Shown one piece after another: positions 17,570 to 26,936 of a stretch of 64,000 nt of DNA. The position numbers and the translations under genes were made by a program. The notes below the pieces were generated by a model. That model saw nothing but the letters and a program-made list of their open reading frames with translations, was not told where the DNA came from and ran no database searches. Each line of letters starts with the position of its first letter. The stretch's first letter is position 1. Source of the DNA: Bacteroidia bacterium (GTDB taxonomy: Bacteria; Bacteroidota; Bacteroidia; CAIKAF01); contig JACVCJ010000017.1 of assembly GCA_016742095.1 (NCBI GenBank), positions 1 to 64,000 on the forward strand, in the 5' to 3' direction.

Positions 17570-20221
17570 TTATACCAATTCTTTTATCTTATGGAGCGCG
17601 GCCTGTATGCCTGCGGGATTCTTACCGCCCGCCGTGGCAAAGAAAGGTTGTCCGCCCCCGCTCCCCTGTATCTCGGAAGCGATTTCCTTTACCAGCGCTA
17701 CGGCGTTCCTGCCCTGTGCCAGCAGATCTTCGGAAACGAATACGCTCAGGGAGGCCTTGCCGTCCTTGCCGCTGCCGAACACGGCCACCAGGTTCTGCTC
17801 GTCCGTTTTCCAGCCGAAGGCGATGCTCCTGATCTGGTCATTGCCCAGTTCGGTCTGCGTGGCGATGAGGCGTACCCCGTTCACCGTTTCGGCTTTGGAC
17901 AGCAGTTCTTCTTTGGCGCGCCGGGTCTCGGCCTGTTTGAGGCGGTCCAGTTCTTTCTGCAGCTCGGCCTCGCGGGCCACCAGCTGTTCAGCCTGTTTCA
18001 GCGGACTTCCCGCAGCTTTTAGTATATTCTTCAGTTGCTGCAGGGTGTCGCTCTGTTCGTTTACCGATTCTTCGGCTTTATCGGCCGTAATGGCTTCTAT
18101 ACGGCGTATACCGGCAGCTACCGCGCTTTCGGAAACAATGCGGAAAAGTCCGATCTCGCCGGTGGCCTTCACGTGCGTACCGCCGCAAAGCTCAATGCTG
18201 TAGTCTTTATCGAAGGTAACCACGCGTACCTCATCGCCGTATTTTTCGCCGAAAAGGGCCATGGCGCCCAGTTTTTTAGCCTCAGCGATGGGCATTACAC
18301 GTATATCGGCCGGGATATTGTTGCGCACCTGGCGGTTCACCAGCTGCTCGATCTGTTTTAGTTCTTCGTCGCTTACCTTGGCAAAATGCGAAAAGTCGAA
18401 ACGCAGGTGATCGGCATTCACCAGGGAACCTTTCTGTTCCACATGCGTGCCCAGAACGGTACGCAGAGCGGCATGCAACAGGTGTGTGGCGCTGTGGTTG
18501 CACTGTGTCAGCTTACGTTTGGGCGTATCTACCAGGGCCAGGAATGAAGCTTCCGGATTCTTAGGCAGTACGTCGGTGGTGTGGATGATCACTCCGTTCT
18601 CGCGGCGTGTGCCTGTTACGGCCACCTGTTCCCCGCCTTCGAACTGCAGTATGCCGGTATCGCCCACCTGCCCGCCGCCTTCGGCGTAGAAAGGCGTTAC
18701 GCTGAACACCAGCTGGTATTGCGTTTTATTTTTGGCAGTTACTTTACGATAGCGTAGTATTTCGGTTTTAGCCTGTAATTGCGTATAGCCAACAAACTCG
18801 GTGGTGCCGGGTTCTTCGGCACTGCCGCGCAGGAAAACCCAGTCTTCCAGGCTCACGGCCGTGGCCTGGCGGGAACGGTCCTTCTGCTCGCCCAGGGCTA
18901 CATTGAATTCTTTTTCATCGATGCTGAGGCCGTTCTCCCGTGCGATCAGCCCGGTAAGGTCCACCGGGAACCCGAAGGTGTCGTACAGTTCGAAAACGGC
19001 GCGTCCGTTCAGTACATGACTACCGGCCTGGCGGGTTTCTGTGATCAGGCTCCCGATGCGGCTGAGACCGGTTTCGAGTGTTTTATAGAAAGCGGTCTCT
19101 TCTTCGCGGATCACCTTGCCGATCAGTTCCTGCTGGGAACGCAGTTCGGGAAAAGCGCCGCCCATTTCTTCCACCAACACGGGCACCAGCTGGTACATGA
19201 AGGGGTCTTTCATTTCCAGGGTCTGGTAACCGTAGCGGATCGCGCGGCGCAGGATACGGCGTATCACATAGCCGGCCCCGTTGTTCGAAGGTAGCTGTCC
19301 GTCGGCAATGGAGAAGGAAATAGCGCGTATATGGTCGGCGATCACCCGTATGGCGATATTGATCTTTTCTTCTGCATCGCTGGGATTAGCATCCGTAGCT
19401 ACATATTTTTTGTTGCTCAGGGCCGAGATCTTTGCAATGATGCCTGAAAAAACGTCGGTATCGTAATTACTTTGTTTTTTCTGCAGCACGCGTACCAGGC
19501 GTTCAAAGCCCATACCGGTGTCCACGTGCTGTTTGGGCAGTTTCACCAGCGATCTGTCGGCACGGCGTTCAAATTCCATGAATACATTGTTCCAGATCTC
19601 GATCACCTGCGGATGGTCGGCATTTACCAGTCTGGCACCGTCGGTCTTTGCACGCTCTTCGTCGGAACGGCCGTCGTAATGGATCTCGGAACAGGGGCCG
19701 CAGGGACCCACATCGCCCATTTCCCAGAAATTGTCTTTTTTATTTCCGTTGAGTATACGTTCCGGCGCAATGAACTGCTTCCATGTATCGTAGGCCTCCT
19801 GGTCAAAAGGTACATTTTCGGCTTCGCTGCCTTCAAAAACGGTTACGTACAGGCGGTCTTTATCAATTTTGTACACATCTGTCAACAGTTCCCAGGCCCA
19901 GGCAATGGCTTCTTTTTTAAAGTAATCGCCGAAGCTCCAGTTGCCCAGCATCTCGAACATGGTGTGGTGATAGGTATCTACGCCCACTTCTTCCAGGTCG
20001 TTGTGTTTGCCGCTTACGCGCAGGCATTTCTGTGTATCGGCCACCCGGGGGAACTGTATGGGGGCATTGCCCAGGAAAATATCCTTGAACGGGGCCATAC
20101 CGCTGTTGTTGAACATGAGTGTGGGGTCGCCCTTAACGACCATAGGCGCCGACGGCACAATATGATGCTGTTTCGAAGCAAAGAAATCGAGAAATGCCTG
20201 ACGTACCTGGTTCGCTTTCAT
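17570..20221 (-). CDS. alaS: Alanine-tRNA ligase
   Basis: Class II alanyl-tRNA synthetase, 883 aa, full length. The N-terminal catalytic domain starts QVRQAFLDFFASKQHHIVPS with motif 2 FNNSGMAPFKD. The editing domain shows zinc ligands HSATHLLHAALR and CGGTHVKATGEIG. A coiled-coil and the DHHA1 C-Ala domain (GSGGGQPFFATAGGKN) follow. All catalytic and editing motifs are present. It is divergent from the M23 peptidase; a minus-strand TACATTTG at 20283-20290 is the likely -7 box. Confidence 0.98.
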   Translation of the reverse strand: MKANQVRQAFLDFFASKQHHIVPSAPMVVKGDPTLMFNNSGMAPFKDIFLGNAPIQFPRVADTQKCLRVSGKHNDLEEVGVDTYHHTMFEMLGNWSFGDYFKKEAIAWAWELLTDVYKIDKDRLYVTVFEGSEAENVPFDQEAYDTWKQFIAPERILNGNKKDNFWEMGDVGPCGPCSEIHYDGRSDEERAKTDGARLVNADHPQVIEIWNNVFMEFERRADRSLVKLPKQHVDTGMGFERLVRVLQKKQSNYDTDVFSGIIAKISALSNKKYVATDANPSDAEEKINIAIRVIADHIRAISFSIADGQLPSNNGAGYVIRRILRRAIRYGYQTLEMKDPFMYQLVPVLVEEMGGAFPELRSQQELIGKVIREEETAFYKTLETGLSRIGSLITETRQAGSHVLNGRAVFELYDTFGFPVDLTGLIARENGLSIDEKEFNVALGEQKDRSRQATAVSLEDWVFLRGSAEEPGTTEFVGYTQLQAKTEILRYRKVTAKNKTQYQLVFSVTPFYAEGGGQVGDTGILQFEGGEQVAVTGTRRENGVIIHTTDVLPKNPEASFLALVDTPKRKLTQCNHSATHLLHAALRTVLGTHVEQKGSLVNADHLRFDFSHFAKVSDEELKQIEQLVNRQVRNNIPADIRVMPIAEAKKLGAMALFGEKYGDEVRVVTFDKDYSIELCGGTHVKATGEIGLFRIVSESAVAAGIRRIEAITADKAEESVNEQSDTLQQLKNILKAAGSPLKQAEQLVAREAELQKELDRLKQAETRRAKEELLSKAETVNGVRLIATQTELGNDQIRSIAFGWKTDEQNLVAVFGSGKDGKASLSVFVSEDLLAQGRNAVALVKEIASEIQGSGGGQPFFATAGGKNPAGIQAALHKIKELV

Positions 20222-20261
20222 GCGTATGAGATTTTTTCGGAAATTTTCTGTAAAATAAATT

Positions 20262-20290
20262 TACTTTTGTTTGAAAATGCGGCAAATGTA
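20262..20290. promoter_or_regulatory. Crossed -7 boxes of alaS and the M23 peptidase gene
   Basis: A plus-strand TACTTTTG (20262-20269) can serve the peptidase gene (ATG 20340). A minus-strand TACATTTG (20283-20290) can serve alaS (ATG 20221). Each points across the other, so the two leaders would overlap for about 20 bases. No strong -33 boxes are visible for either. Confidence 0.4.
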
Positions 20291-20339
20291 ACGCTAAAAC
20301 ATGTGATTTCGGTAAAGATTGTAAGAATTTTACGGCGTC

Positions 20340-21305
20340 ATGGCTCGGAAAAAGATCAAATACATATATAACCCCGACACCCTTCGTTATGAACCGGCAA
20401 AGCCCAAGCCCCGCGAAATTTTGGGCCGGGTGCTCTGGATACTGGCTACAGGCATCGTATTCGGCGGGGTGGTGATCCTGGCCGGCTGGCGTTTCCTGGC
20501 TTCTCCGTCCGAGAAAAAAACGGCCCGGGAACTCGAAGATATGCGGGTTAAGTACGAGTTGCTTTCCAAGCGTACCGAACTGAACGAGAAGGTGCTCACC
20601 GACCTGCGCCGCCGCGATCAGAACCTGTACCGCGCCATCTTTGAGGCAGAACCCCTGCCCGGTACCATGGCCGAGATCGGGGCCGGTCCCTATGTAAAGT
20701 TCGAGGGACTCAGCAACAACGAACTGGTCACTTTTTCCAAAGAGCGCATCGATCATCTTTCTTCACAGATCGTGGCCCAGTCGCAGTCCTACGACCGGCT
20801 TTTCCAGCTGGCAAAGCAGAAAGAACAGCTCCTGCGCGCCATACCGGCTATTATGCCCGTGCATGTAAAAGACCTTACCGAAATTGCCTCGGGCTTCGGC
20901 AACCGCGTGCACCCGGTGTATAAAACCCAGAAATTCCATGCCGGTATCGACTTTACAGCGCCCACCGGCACACCCATTTATGCCACGGCAGACGGCACGG
21001 TGAATACCGAACCCTGTGGCGGCGGATACGGACTTTGTATATTGCTCAATCACGGTTTCGGGTACCAGAGCCTGTATGCGCACTGCAGCCAGATACTGGT
21101 AAAACCCGGACAGCAGGTAAGCCGCGGACAGCTGATCGGTAAAGTGGGCAGTACGGGACTTTCTACCGGTCCGCACTGTCATTACGAGGTGCACATCAAC
21201 GGGGAAGCGGTAGACCCCGTGAATTTCTTTATTTCGGATGTGAGTCCCGAAGAGTTCTCTAAAATACTCCAGATCTCACAAAATGCCTCAAAATCATTCG
21301 ACTAA
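20340..21305 (+). CDS. M23 family metallopeptidase (LytM-type)
   Basis: Membrane-anchored zinc endopeptidase of 321 aa acting on peptidoglycan cross-links. The N-terminus is basic and cytoplasmic, followed by a membrane helix (about 32-55) and a coiled coil (about 60-90). The M23 domain spans about 180-300 with all ligands: GFGNRVHPVY, KFHAGIDF (His and Asp), YAHCSQ, and GPHCHYEV (HxH). It resembles the common Bacteroidota murein DD-endopeptidase (MepM-like). The short tail after about 305 overlaps the reading frame upstream of the beta-propeller gene. Confidence 0.93.
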   Translation: MARKKIKYIYNPDTLRYEPAKPKPREILGRVLWILATGIVFGGVVILAGWRFLASPSEKKTARELEDMRVKYELLSKRTELNEKVLTDLRRRDQNLYRAIFEAEPLPGTMAEIGAGPYVKFEGLSNNELVTFSKERIDHLSSQIVAQSQSYDRLFQLAKQKEQLLRAIPAIMPVHVKDLTEIASGFGNRVHPVYKTQKFHAGIDFTAPTGTPIYATADGTVNTEPCGGGYGLCILLNHGFGYQSLYAHCSQILVKPGQQVSRGQLIGKVGSTGLSTGPHCHYEVHINGEAVDPVNFFISDVSPEEFSKILQISQNASKSFD

Positions 21306-21402
21306 ACAGGTACGTAGCGGTCGGCAGATTTTTAAAAAAGGCTTAAAAATTCTTTGTATAACTCTCTTTTTTAGTATTTTTCAGGCTGTTATAACCCACA
21401 GA

Positions 21403-22698
21403 ATGAAATCCCGCAAAAGTATCCTGGTCCTGCTGGCCTTTCTTATCAGTCCCTTGTTCATAGGCCAGACCCTGCGCCGCGTGCCTGTGATGCAGAAGAG
21501 TACCCCTGTTGCCGCTCCCGTTGAAATGACCCTGATGCACCGTTTTCAGCATTACAACGATAAAAATCTCCATAAGAACGACGTATACGACGAGCACGTG
21601 CATTCGCCCAAATCGGTGAACATCCTCGACGCAAAGGACAAGTTTTACGTACAGTCGCTCGAAGGCTGTGAGACCATCGTATACAGCCTGGACAGTTTTA
21701 AGCGGATCGGGGTCATTCCGCATACGTTCACAAAACAAAATGCCTCCCTGTTTAAGGAAACGAATTATTTCGACTACAGTTTCCGCACCGTAGAAGCCGG
21801 CAAAGAGAACCTGTTCCAGGGCAAACCGGTGGAAAGCTGCTTTTCGCACGGCGGCCGTTACCTCTGGGTTACCTATTACCGCCGCACCTACGATGCCAAT
21901 GCCGTGGACCCGAGTGCGCTCTGCATCATCGATACGGAAACCGACAGTATTGTACGTGTAATGCCTACGGCGCCCCTGCCGAAAATGATCGCGGCATCGG
22001 CCGATGATAAATACATTGCCGTAACGCACTGGGGCGATAATACGGTGGGCATCATCGATATTTCCGGAGCAGACCCGCAGCAGTTCCGTTACCTGAAAAA
22101 TGTGATCATCGACTACCGGCCCGACCTCAACTTCGGCAACCGTGCGGTGAACCGCGACAGCGAATGCGGGCACTGCCTGCGCGGTACCGTTTTTACACCC
22201 GACGGTAAATACCTGCTGGTAGGCAAAATGGGCGGAGCCGGGGGCATTGCCGTGATCGAAAGCGCCACCCAGAAATACCTGGGCACACTGAAGGGAAAAC
22301 GTCCGAACGTACGTCATCTGGTCATTAACGGTGAGAACCTGTACCTGTCTGTAAACCGTGACGGTTATGTACAAAAAATTGCCTATGACCCCTGGATCGC
22401 GGGTTTAGAGAACGAGAACGTCCCCGTACCTTCCTGGTATGAAACCCCGGTAGGCGCCGGTGCACGCACCATTGTCCTCTCGCCGGACGGTCGTTATGTG
22501 TTTGCCGCCGTGAACAATGCCTGCAAGGTGGTATGCCTGGATGCACAGACCATGCAGAAGGTATGTGAGATCCCTGCGGATGCCTATCCCGTGGGCATGG
22601 ACATCAGCCGCGACGGCAAATACCTCATCGTAACCTCCCAGGGCAAGGAAAACGGGGGAGGTAACAGCGTAATGGTATATTGTATCGACTATCATTAA
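21403..22698 (+). CDS. Secreted YVTN/YncE-like beta-propeller protein
   Basis: A 431-aa exported protein. The signal peptide is MKSRKSILVLLAFLISPLFIG. The body is made of beta-propeller blades with repeated S/T-x-DGKYL motifs (SADDKYIAVTHWGDNTVGII; TPDGKYLLVGKMGG; SPDGRYVFAAVNNACKVV; SRDGKYLIVTSQG). The frame is open from an ATG at 21283 inside the previous gene, but the signal peptide fixes 21403. Such propellers bind proteins or ligands, and no catalytic residue is evident. An internal Cys pair (DSECGHC) could be redox or metal-binding. Confidence 0.83.
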   Translation: MKSRKSILVLLAFLISPLFIGQTLRRVPVMQKSTPVAAPVEMTLMHRFQHYNDKNLHKNDVYDEHVHSPKSVNILDAKDKFYVQSLEGCETIVYSLDSFKRIGVIPHTFTKQNASLFKETNYFDYSFRTVEAGKENLFQGKPVESCFSHGGRYLWVTYYRRTYDANAVDPSALCIIDTETDSIVRVMPTAPLPKMIAASADDKYIAVTHWGDNTVGIIDISGADPQQFRYLKNVIIDYRPDLNFGNRAVNRDSECGHCLRGTVFTPDGKYLLVGKMGGAGGIAVIESATQKYLGTLKGKRPNVRHLVINGENLYLSVNRDGYVQKIAYDPWIAGLENENVPVPSWYETPVGAGARTIVLSPDGRYVFAAVNNACKVVCLDAQTMQKVCEIPADAYPVGMDISRDGKYLIVTSQGKENGGGNSVMVYCIDYH

Positions 22699-22719
22699 GG
22701 CTGGTCGCTTAAAAATGCC

Positions 22720-22727
22720 TACTTTTG
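22720..22727 (+). promoter_or_regulatory. -7 box of the cystathionine beta-synthase gene
   Basis: TACTTTTG matches TAnnTTTG, with the ATG at 22747 following after 19 bases. No clear -33 box. Confidence 0.5.
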
Positions 22728-22746
22728 CACCTGAAAATCATTCAGG

Positions 22747-24111
22747 ATGCCCAGATATTACGAAAACATACTGCAGACCATAGGTAACACACCAATGGTG
22801 AAACTCAATAAAGTGGTTAAAGAGATTCCCGCCACGGTACTGGCCAAGATCGAGACGGTAAACCCCGGTAACTCCATCAAAGACCGTATGGCCGTGAAAA
22901 TGATCGAAGATGCCGAGAAAAGCGGACTGTTGAAACCGGGCGGTACCATCATCGAGGGTACTTCGGGTAATACGGGTATGGGTCTGGCCATCGCCGCCGT
23001 GATCAAGGGTTACAAATGTATTTTTACCACCACGGATAAGCAGAGCCGCGAAAAAGTGGATGCGCTCAAGGCGTTCGGCGCTGAAGTGATCGTATGTCCC
23101 ACGGATGTAGACCCGGAAGATCCGCGTTCGTACTACTCGGTATCGTCGCGCCTGGTGAGCGAAGTTCCCAATGCCTGGAAGCCTAACCAGTACGATAATC
23201 CGAGCAATGCACAGGCCCATTACGAAAGTACGGGCCCCGAAATATGGGAACAGACCGAAGGAAAGATCACACATCTGGTAGTGGGTGTGGGCACCGGCGG
23301 TACCATCTGCGGTACGGCCCGTTACCTGAAGGAGAAGAACCCGGCCATACAGGTGCTGGGTATCGATACCTACGGATCGGTGTTTAAAAAATACAAGGAA
23401 ACCGGTGAGTTCGACAAGAACGAGATCTATCCCTACATCACCGAAGGCATCGGGGAAGACTTCCTGCCACAGAACGTAGACTTCAGCCTGATCGACCATT
23501 TTGAGAAGGTGACCGATAAGGACGCCGCCATTTACACGCGTGAAATTCCGCGTAAGGAAGGCATTTTCGTGGGTAACTCGGCCGGTGCGGCCATTGCCGG
23601 TATGCTGCAGATGAAAGACCGCTTTAAGGAAGGCGATGTGGTGGTAGTGATCTTCCACGACCACGGTACCCGTTACCTGGGCAAAATGTTCAACGACGAC
23701 TGGATGCGCGACCGCGGTTTCCTGAAGGAAGAAAAGCCCAAAGCCGGAGATATCGTAAAACGCCATGCCGGTAAAAAACTGATCACCGTAAGTCCGGATA
23801 CCTCCATTGCCGACGCAGTGGCCATCATGAACAAATACGGCATCAGCCAGATACCCGTGAAAGAAGGCAACAACTTTGTAGGTGCGCTGAGCGATAACCA
23901 GGTGCTGAGCAAAGTGCTGAGCGGCGAGGTAGACAAGGCCGATATCGTGGCCCGTGTAATGGGCGCTTCGTTCCCGCTGCTGCCTGCGGATACCGGTCTG
24001 GAGGAAGTGTCACGCCATATTAACCGCGACTGTAACGCGGTGCTGGTGCAGGACCTGGGCGGTAACGTACATATCCTTACCAAAGAGGATATCATCAGTA
24101 GTATATACTAA
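22747..24111 (+). CDS. Cystathionine beta-synthase (PLP enzyme with CBS pair)
   Basis: PLP-dependent lyase that joins serine and homocysteine, 454 aa. Residues 1-320 are the fold-type II domain: PLP Lys45 in GNSIKDRMAV, phosphate-binding TSGNTGMGLA, and the glycine loop VGTGGTICGTARYL. Residues about 340-454 form a CBS-domain pair (VSPDTSIADAVAIMNKYGISQIPV; then SFPLLPADTGLEEVSRHI), the regulatory module of CBS enzymes. Plain O-acetylserine sulfhydrylases lack this tail, which favours the cystathionine synthase. No N-terminal heme motif. Confidence 0.92.
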   Translation: MPRYYENILQTIGNTPMVKLNKVVKEIPATVLAKIETVNPGNSIKDRMAVKMIEDAEKSGLLKPGGTIIEGTSGNTGMGLAIAAVIKGYKCIFTTTDKQSREKVDALKAFGAEVIVCPTDVDPEDPRSYYSVSSRLVSEVPNAWKPNQYDNPSNAQAHYESTGPEIWEQTEGKITHLVVGVGTGGTICGTARYLKEKNPAIQVLGIDTYGSVFKKYKETGEFDKNEIYPYITEGIGEDFLPQNVDFSLIDHFEKVTDKDAAIYTREIPRKEGIFVGNSAGAAIAGMLQMKDRFKEGDVVVVIFHDHGTRYLGKMFNDDWMRDRGFLKEEKPKAGDIVKRHAGKKLITVSPDTSIADAVAIMNKYGISQIPVKEGNNFVGALSDNQVLSKVLSGEVDKADIVARVMGASFPLLPADTGLEEVSRHINRDCNAVLVQDLGGNVHILTKEDIISSIY

Positions 24112-24131
24112 AATTAAAAACGTATACACAT

Positions 24132-24163
24132 AAAAAAGCGGCCCTGAAGCCGCTTTTCTTTTT
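24132..24163. terminator. Bidirectional terminator between convergent genes
   Basis: Stem AAAAGCGGC / GCCGCTTTT with a 6-base loop, T-rich on the right and A-rich on the left. It serves both the synthase gene (plus) and the DUF4476 gene (minus, stop at 24163). Confidence 0.8.
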
Positions 24164-25107
24164 TAGTTTTTTGACGTATAGGCATTGAGTTCCCTGACGT
24201 AATTGTCGAACGTGAAGCTGGTATGCGTTATAAAGTAGTTCTGTTTATCGGGGCATTTGGCATAGCAGAGTTTGGCGGCCTCCAGTTTTTTGTTGTCGAA
24301 GCTAAACAGGTCCAGCAGTTCTTTTACCTGCATGGCCGTAAAACCGCCCTGGTTCAGCTGGCTGCGTATGGCGTCCAGTTTGTTGTTATCGAAAGAGCGG
24401 CTGGCCACCGTGCGTTTAAACATCTGGAAGGTAGCAGGGTCCATGATGCCGTTGCCGTAATACCCGTCCATGCCGTTCTGCGGGGGATAGGGATTTCCGT
24501 AGCTGTTATTGTACCCGTTGTTGTAGTTGTTATAGCCGCCGTTGTTGTAATATCCGCCCTGCGGGTTCCCGTAGCCGGGGTAAGGGTTATAACCGCTGTA
24601 GTTACCGCCCTGGTAAATGTTTCCCCACATCTGGTTCCATACATCGCCGTAGGAATTACCCCCGAAATTGCTGTACAGGTTTTCGGTCTGCAGCAGGTAC
24701 AGGCCGTAACCGCTGAAATAATCGAGTACATAGCGGCGGTTGTTCTGCAGGGGGATCAGGGCTTTGTACATGAGGGTACCGTTGCGGAACACGGCAATGT
24801 GCTTCTGGCCGGGCAGCAGGTCAAAAAAACGGAAACGTCCGCTGGATGCGGTGATACTCTGGTCGTCGATCATTACGGTGTGTATGCCGGGCTCGGGTAT
24901 CCGCAGGAATACCTCGGAATAGCCGTTGTATACAAAATTCCAGGTATAGGATGGAGCATTACCGAAACCGAGACTTTTGGCCGCGCCCTGTGCATCTTTG
25001 GCTTCGGGCGCCACATTGGGGAGCAGTTCCCCTTTGCTTCCGGGAGTTTGTGCATAAAGCACAGCGCTTATAAAAACGCAGCTGAGAAGTGTAGAGATCC
25101 GTTTCAT
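24163..25107 (-). CDS. Secreted DUF4476-containing protein
   Basis: A 314-aa exported protein with signal peptide MKRISTLLSCVFISAVLYAQ. The N-terminal half (about 45-125) is a beta-rich domain with FLRIPEPGIHTVMIDDQ. The middle (about 150-215) is a low-complexity Tyr/Asn/Gly region with runs such as GGYNNYNNGYNNSYGN. The C-terminal 90 residues are a DUF4476 domain (VASRSFDNNKLDAIRSQ; ELLDLFSFDNKKLEAAK). This layout is common and unstudied in Bacteroidota. An extracytoplasmic location is likely; the function is unknown. Confidence 0.85.
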   Translation of the reverse strand: MKRISTLLSCVFISAVLYAQTPGSKGELLPNVAPEAKDAQGAAKSLGFGNAPSYTWNFVYNGYSEVFLRIPEPGIHTVMIDDQSITASSGRFRFFDLLPGQKHIAVFRNGTLMYKALIPLQNNRRYVLDYFSGYGLYLLQTENLYSNFGGNSYGDVWNQMWGNIYQGGNYSGYNPYPGYGNPQGGYYNNGGYNNYNNGYNNSYGNPYPPQNGMDGYYGNGIMDPATFQMFKRTVASRSFDNNKLDAIRSQLNQGGFTAMQVKELLDLFSFDNKKLEAAKLCYAKCPDKQNYFITHTSFTFDNYVRELNAYTSKN

Positions 25108-25230
25108 CGTGTCCTCCTTTTTTAAGAATTTGTATAAGTATCTTATTCAGGTCCGATCAAAGGAAATGCCACGAAATGCAAAGGATTTGTTAAGCAGATA
25201 AATTAGGAAAAAATTAACGGATATACGAGA

Positions 25231-26856
25231 TCAGCTCTTTTTGATCTTGAGCTTTTGCCCTATTTTCAGGGCATCGCTGCGCAGGCCGTTCCATTCCTTT
25301 ATTTTCGTATATGCAACGCCGTATTTGCGCCCGATGGCATAGAGCGTATCTCCGCTCTTCACCGTGTAATAAATATACGAAGATGGGGTTGCGGGCTTGG
25401 CGGAGCTGCTGCCCGTTTTGGGAGTTGTGGTGGTTTTTGCCGCAGTAGCTGTTGTTTTAGTTACCGAAGGACTGTTGTTGTTCGCAGGCGCCGGTTTGGT
25501 ATAGTCCGGCCCGAAATCCACCTCTTTATCGTCGCCCTGGTCAATGGTTACGTTCTGGCGTACGTTCTGGTCTTCCTGGGCGTCCACCTGCACGGCTTTG
25601 CGGGTAACCTTCACCACGATCTTCTTACCCGGGTAGATCTTGGAACTGCGCATGTTGTTCCAGGTCTTGATCTGGGTTACGCTCACGCGGTATTTGGCGG
25701 CGATCTTGCTCAGGGACTCGCCCCGGCGCACCGTATGGTATTTTTTTATGGTCACGGGTTCGCCGGACGGGGTACTTGCCGCAGTGGCCGTAGCCGGTTT
25801 GTCCAGGTTCACCGGTACCACTTCCTTCACCGGTTCAAAGTAAAAAGATGCGCGGTGCTGGGCAATGGTCAGTTGCTGGTTGCGGAAGTTCTGACCGTAG
25901 CCGATGGGCAGGTGAATGGGATCGCCGGAAGCAATGATCTCCCTGCGGGCCTCCGTATTCAGTTCTCTCAGTATGTCCAGCGGGATCTGCAGCACTTCGC
26001 TGATCTGCCCCAGGTGTATCTTTTCAGAAGAGACCACGGTCTCCGACGGCGCCATCAGTTTGGGTACGATGAGCGGCATGCGGTTGCGGTCGAAGTTCTC
26101 GCCGATGAAAAGCAGCGCGCGGAAAATATAATAGCGGTTGCGGTATTCGGCCGGCATTTCATTCAGCAGTACGGGAAACTGATCCGAACCGGAACGGATG
26201 CGGGCCTTGTTCACGATGGCCGGACTGCTCGAAAAGGCCAGTATGGTCATAGGCCAGCTGCGGTACTCGGCATACAGCGCTTTCAGGTAGGCGGCGGCGG
26301 CGTCTGAAGAAGCCGATACGCTCATACGTTCGTCGCGGAACTGGTCGATCGTGAGCCCGTAACGCACCGCATGCGTATACGAAAGCTGCCAGATCCCTTT
26401 ACCGCCGTTCTCACCCATGTAATATGGGTTCATGGCCGAAATGGCCGCGGGCAGGTATTTCAGTTCCCTGGGCAGACCGGCTTCGGCCAGCTGTTTTTCG
26501 ATCAGCGGGAAATATTCACGGCAGATAGCGAACAACACTTCGGTGTTCTCGCTTTTTTCGTACGTAAAATAGTGGGTATACATCCGCACGGCATCGTAGT
26601 CCTCATGCGGGAAAAGTACGTTCGCTTTCAGGAAGGCCTGCTCGCGTTCTTTGGCGGAACAGGGCACCAGGCAGGCGTTCTCGCACAGGGCGTCCGTTTC
26701 CACGTTGCGGTTAATGAGCAGGGGATTTTCGTTCAGTCTCTCAAAGCAGGAAATACTCACCTTACCAGAAAGGCTGTCTATTCCATGGGCATATACCCCG
26801 GAAAAGCCGGTAAGGGCTACCAGAATGAGAGATAAAAAGAGTGCTTTTGTGTTCAT
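25231..26856 (-). CDS. Lytic-transglycosylase-like LysM protein, probably inactive
   Basis: An exported protein of 541 aa with signal peptide MNTKALFLSLILVALTGFSGVYA. It contains an MltD-like SLT domain (about 110-270) and two LysM domains (about 370-420, YHTVRRGESLSKIAAKY; about 495-541, YYTVKSGDTLYAIGRKY) joined by a Thr/Ala/Lys-rich linker. In MltD the catalytic Glu sits in LPIVESAFDP; here the same place reads LPAAISAMNP (about 135-144), so Glu is Ile. The active-site AYNSGEG is also altered, to AFSSSPA. The fold motif GGKGIWQL is kept. It likely binds peptidoglycan without cutting it. A second Met three codons upstream is possible. Confidence 0.85.
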   Translation of the reverse strand: MNTKALFLSLILVALTGFSGVYAHGIDSLSGKVSISCFERLNENPLLINRNVETDALCENACLVPCSAKEREQAFLKANVLFPHEDYDAVRMYTHYFTYEKSENTEVLFAICREYFPLIEKQLAEAGLPRELKYLPAAISAMNPYYMGENGGKGIWQLSYTHAVRYGLTIDQFRDERMSVSASSDAAAAYLKALYAEYRSWPMTILAFSSSPAIVNKARIRSGSDQFPVLLNEMPAEYRNRYYIFRALLFIGENFDRNRMPLIVPKLMAPSETVVSSEKIHLGQISEVLQIPLDILRELNTEARREIIASGDPIHLPIGYGQNFRNQQLTIAQHRASFYFEPVKEVVPVNLDKPATATAASTPSGEPVTIKKYHTVRRGESLSKIAAKYRVSVTQIKTWNNMRSSKIYPGKKIVVKVTRKAVQVDAQEDQNVRQNVTIDQGDDKEVDFGPDYTKPAPANNNSPSVTKTTATAAKTTTTPKTGSSSAKPATPSSYIYYTVKSGDTLYAIGRKYGVAYTKIKEWNGLRSDALKIGQKLKIKKS

Positions 26857-26936
26857 CACCAACAAGCAAGTTTACTTATTTATCCGGTTTTTCAAAATTT
26901 ATTTTCAAAACTTTAACAGATAAATAAAATTCCTGA

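Noticed and set aside
17507-18022. Open frame at the 3' end of alaS on the plus strand
   Set aside because: The start lies in the terminator region and the rest is the shadow of alaS.
24450-24640. Tandem-repeat look of the Tyr/Asn/Gly stretch as a DNA repeat array
   Set aside because: It is a low-complexity protein segment inside the DUF4476 gene with imperfect codons, not a regular DNA repeat or CRISPR.
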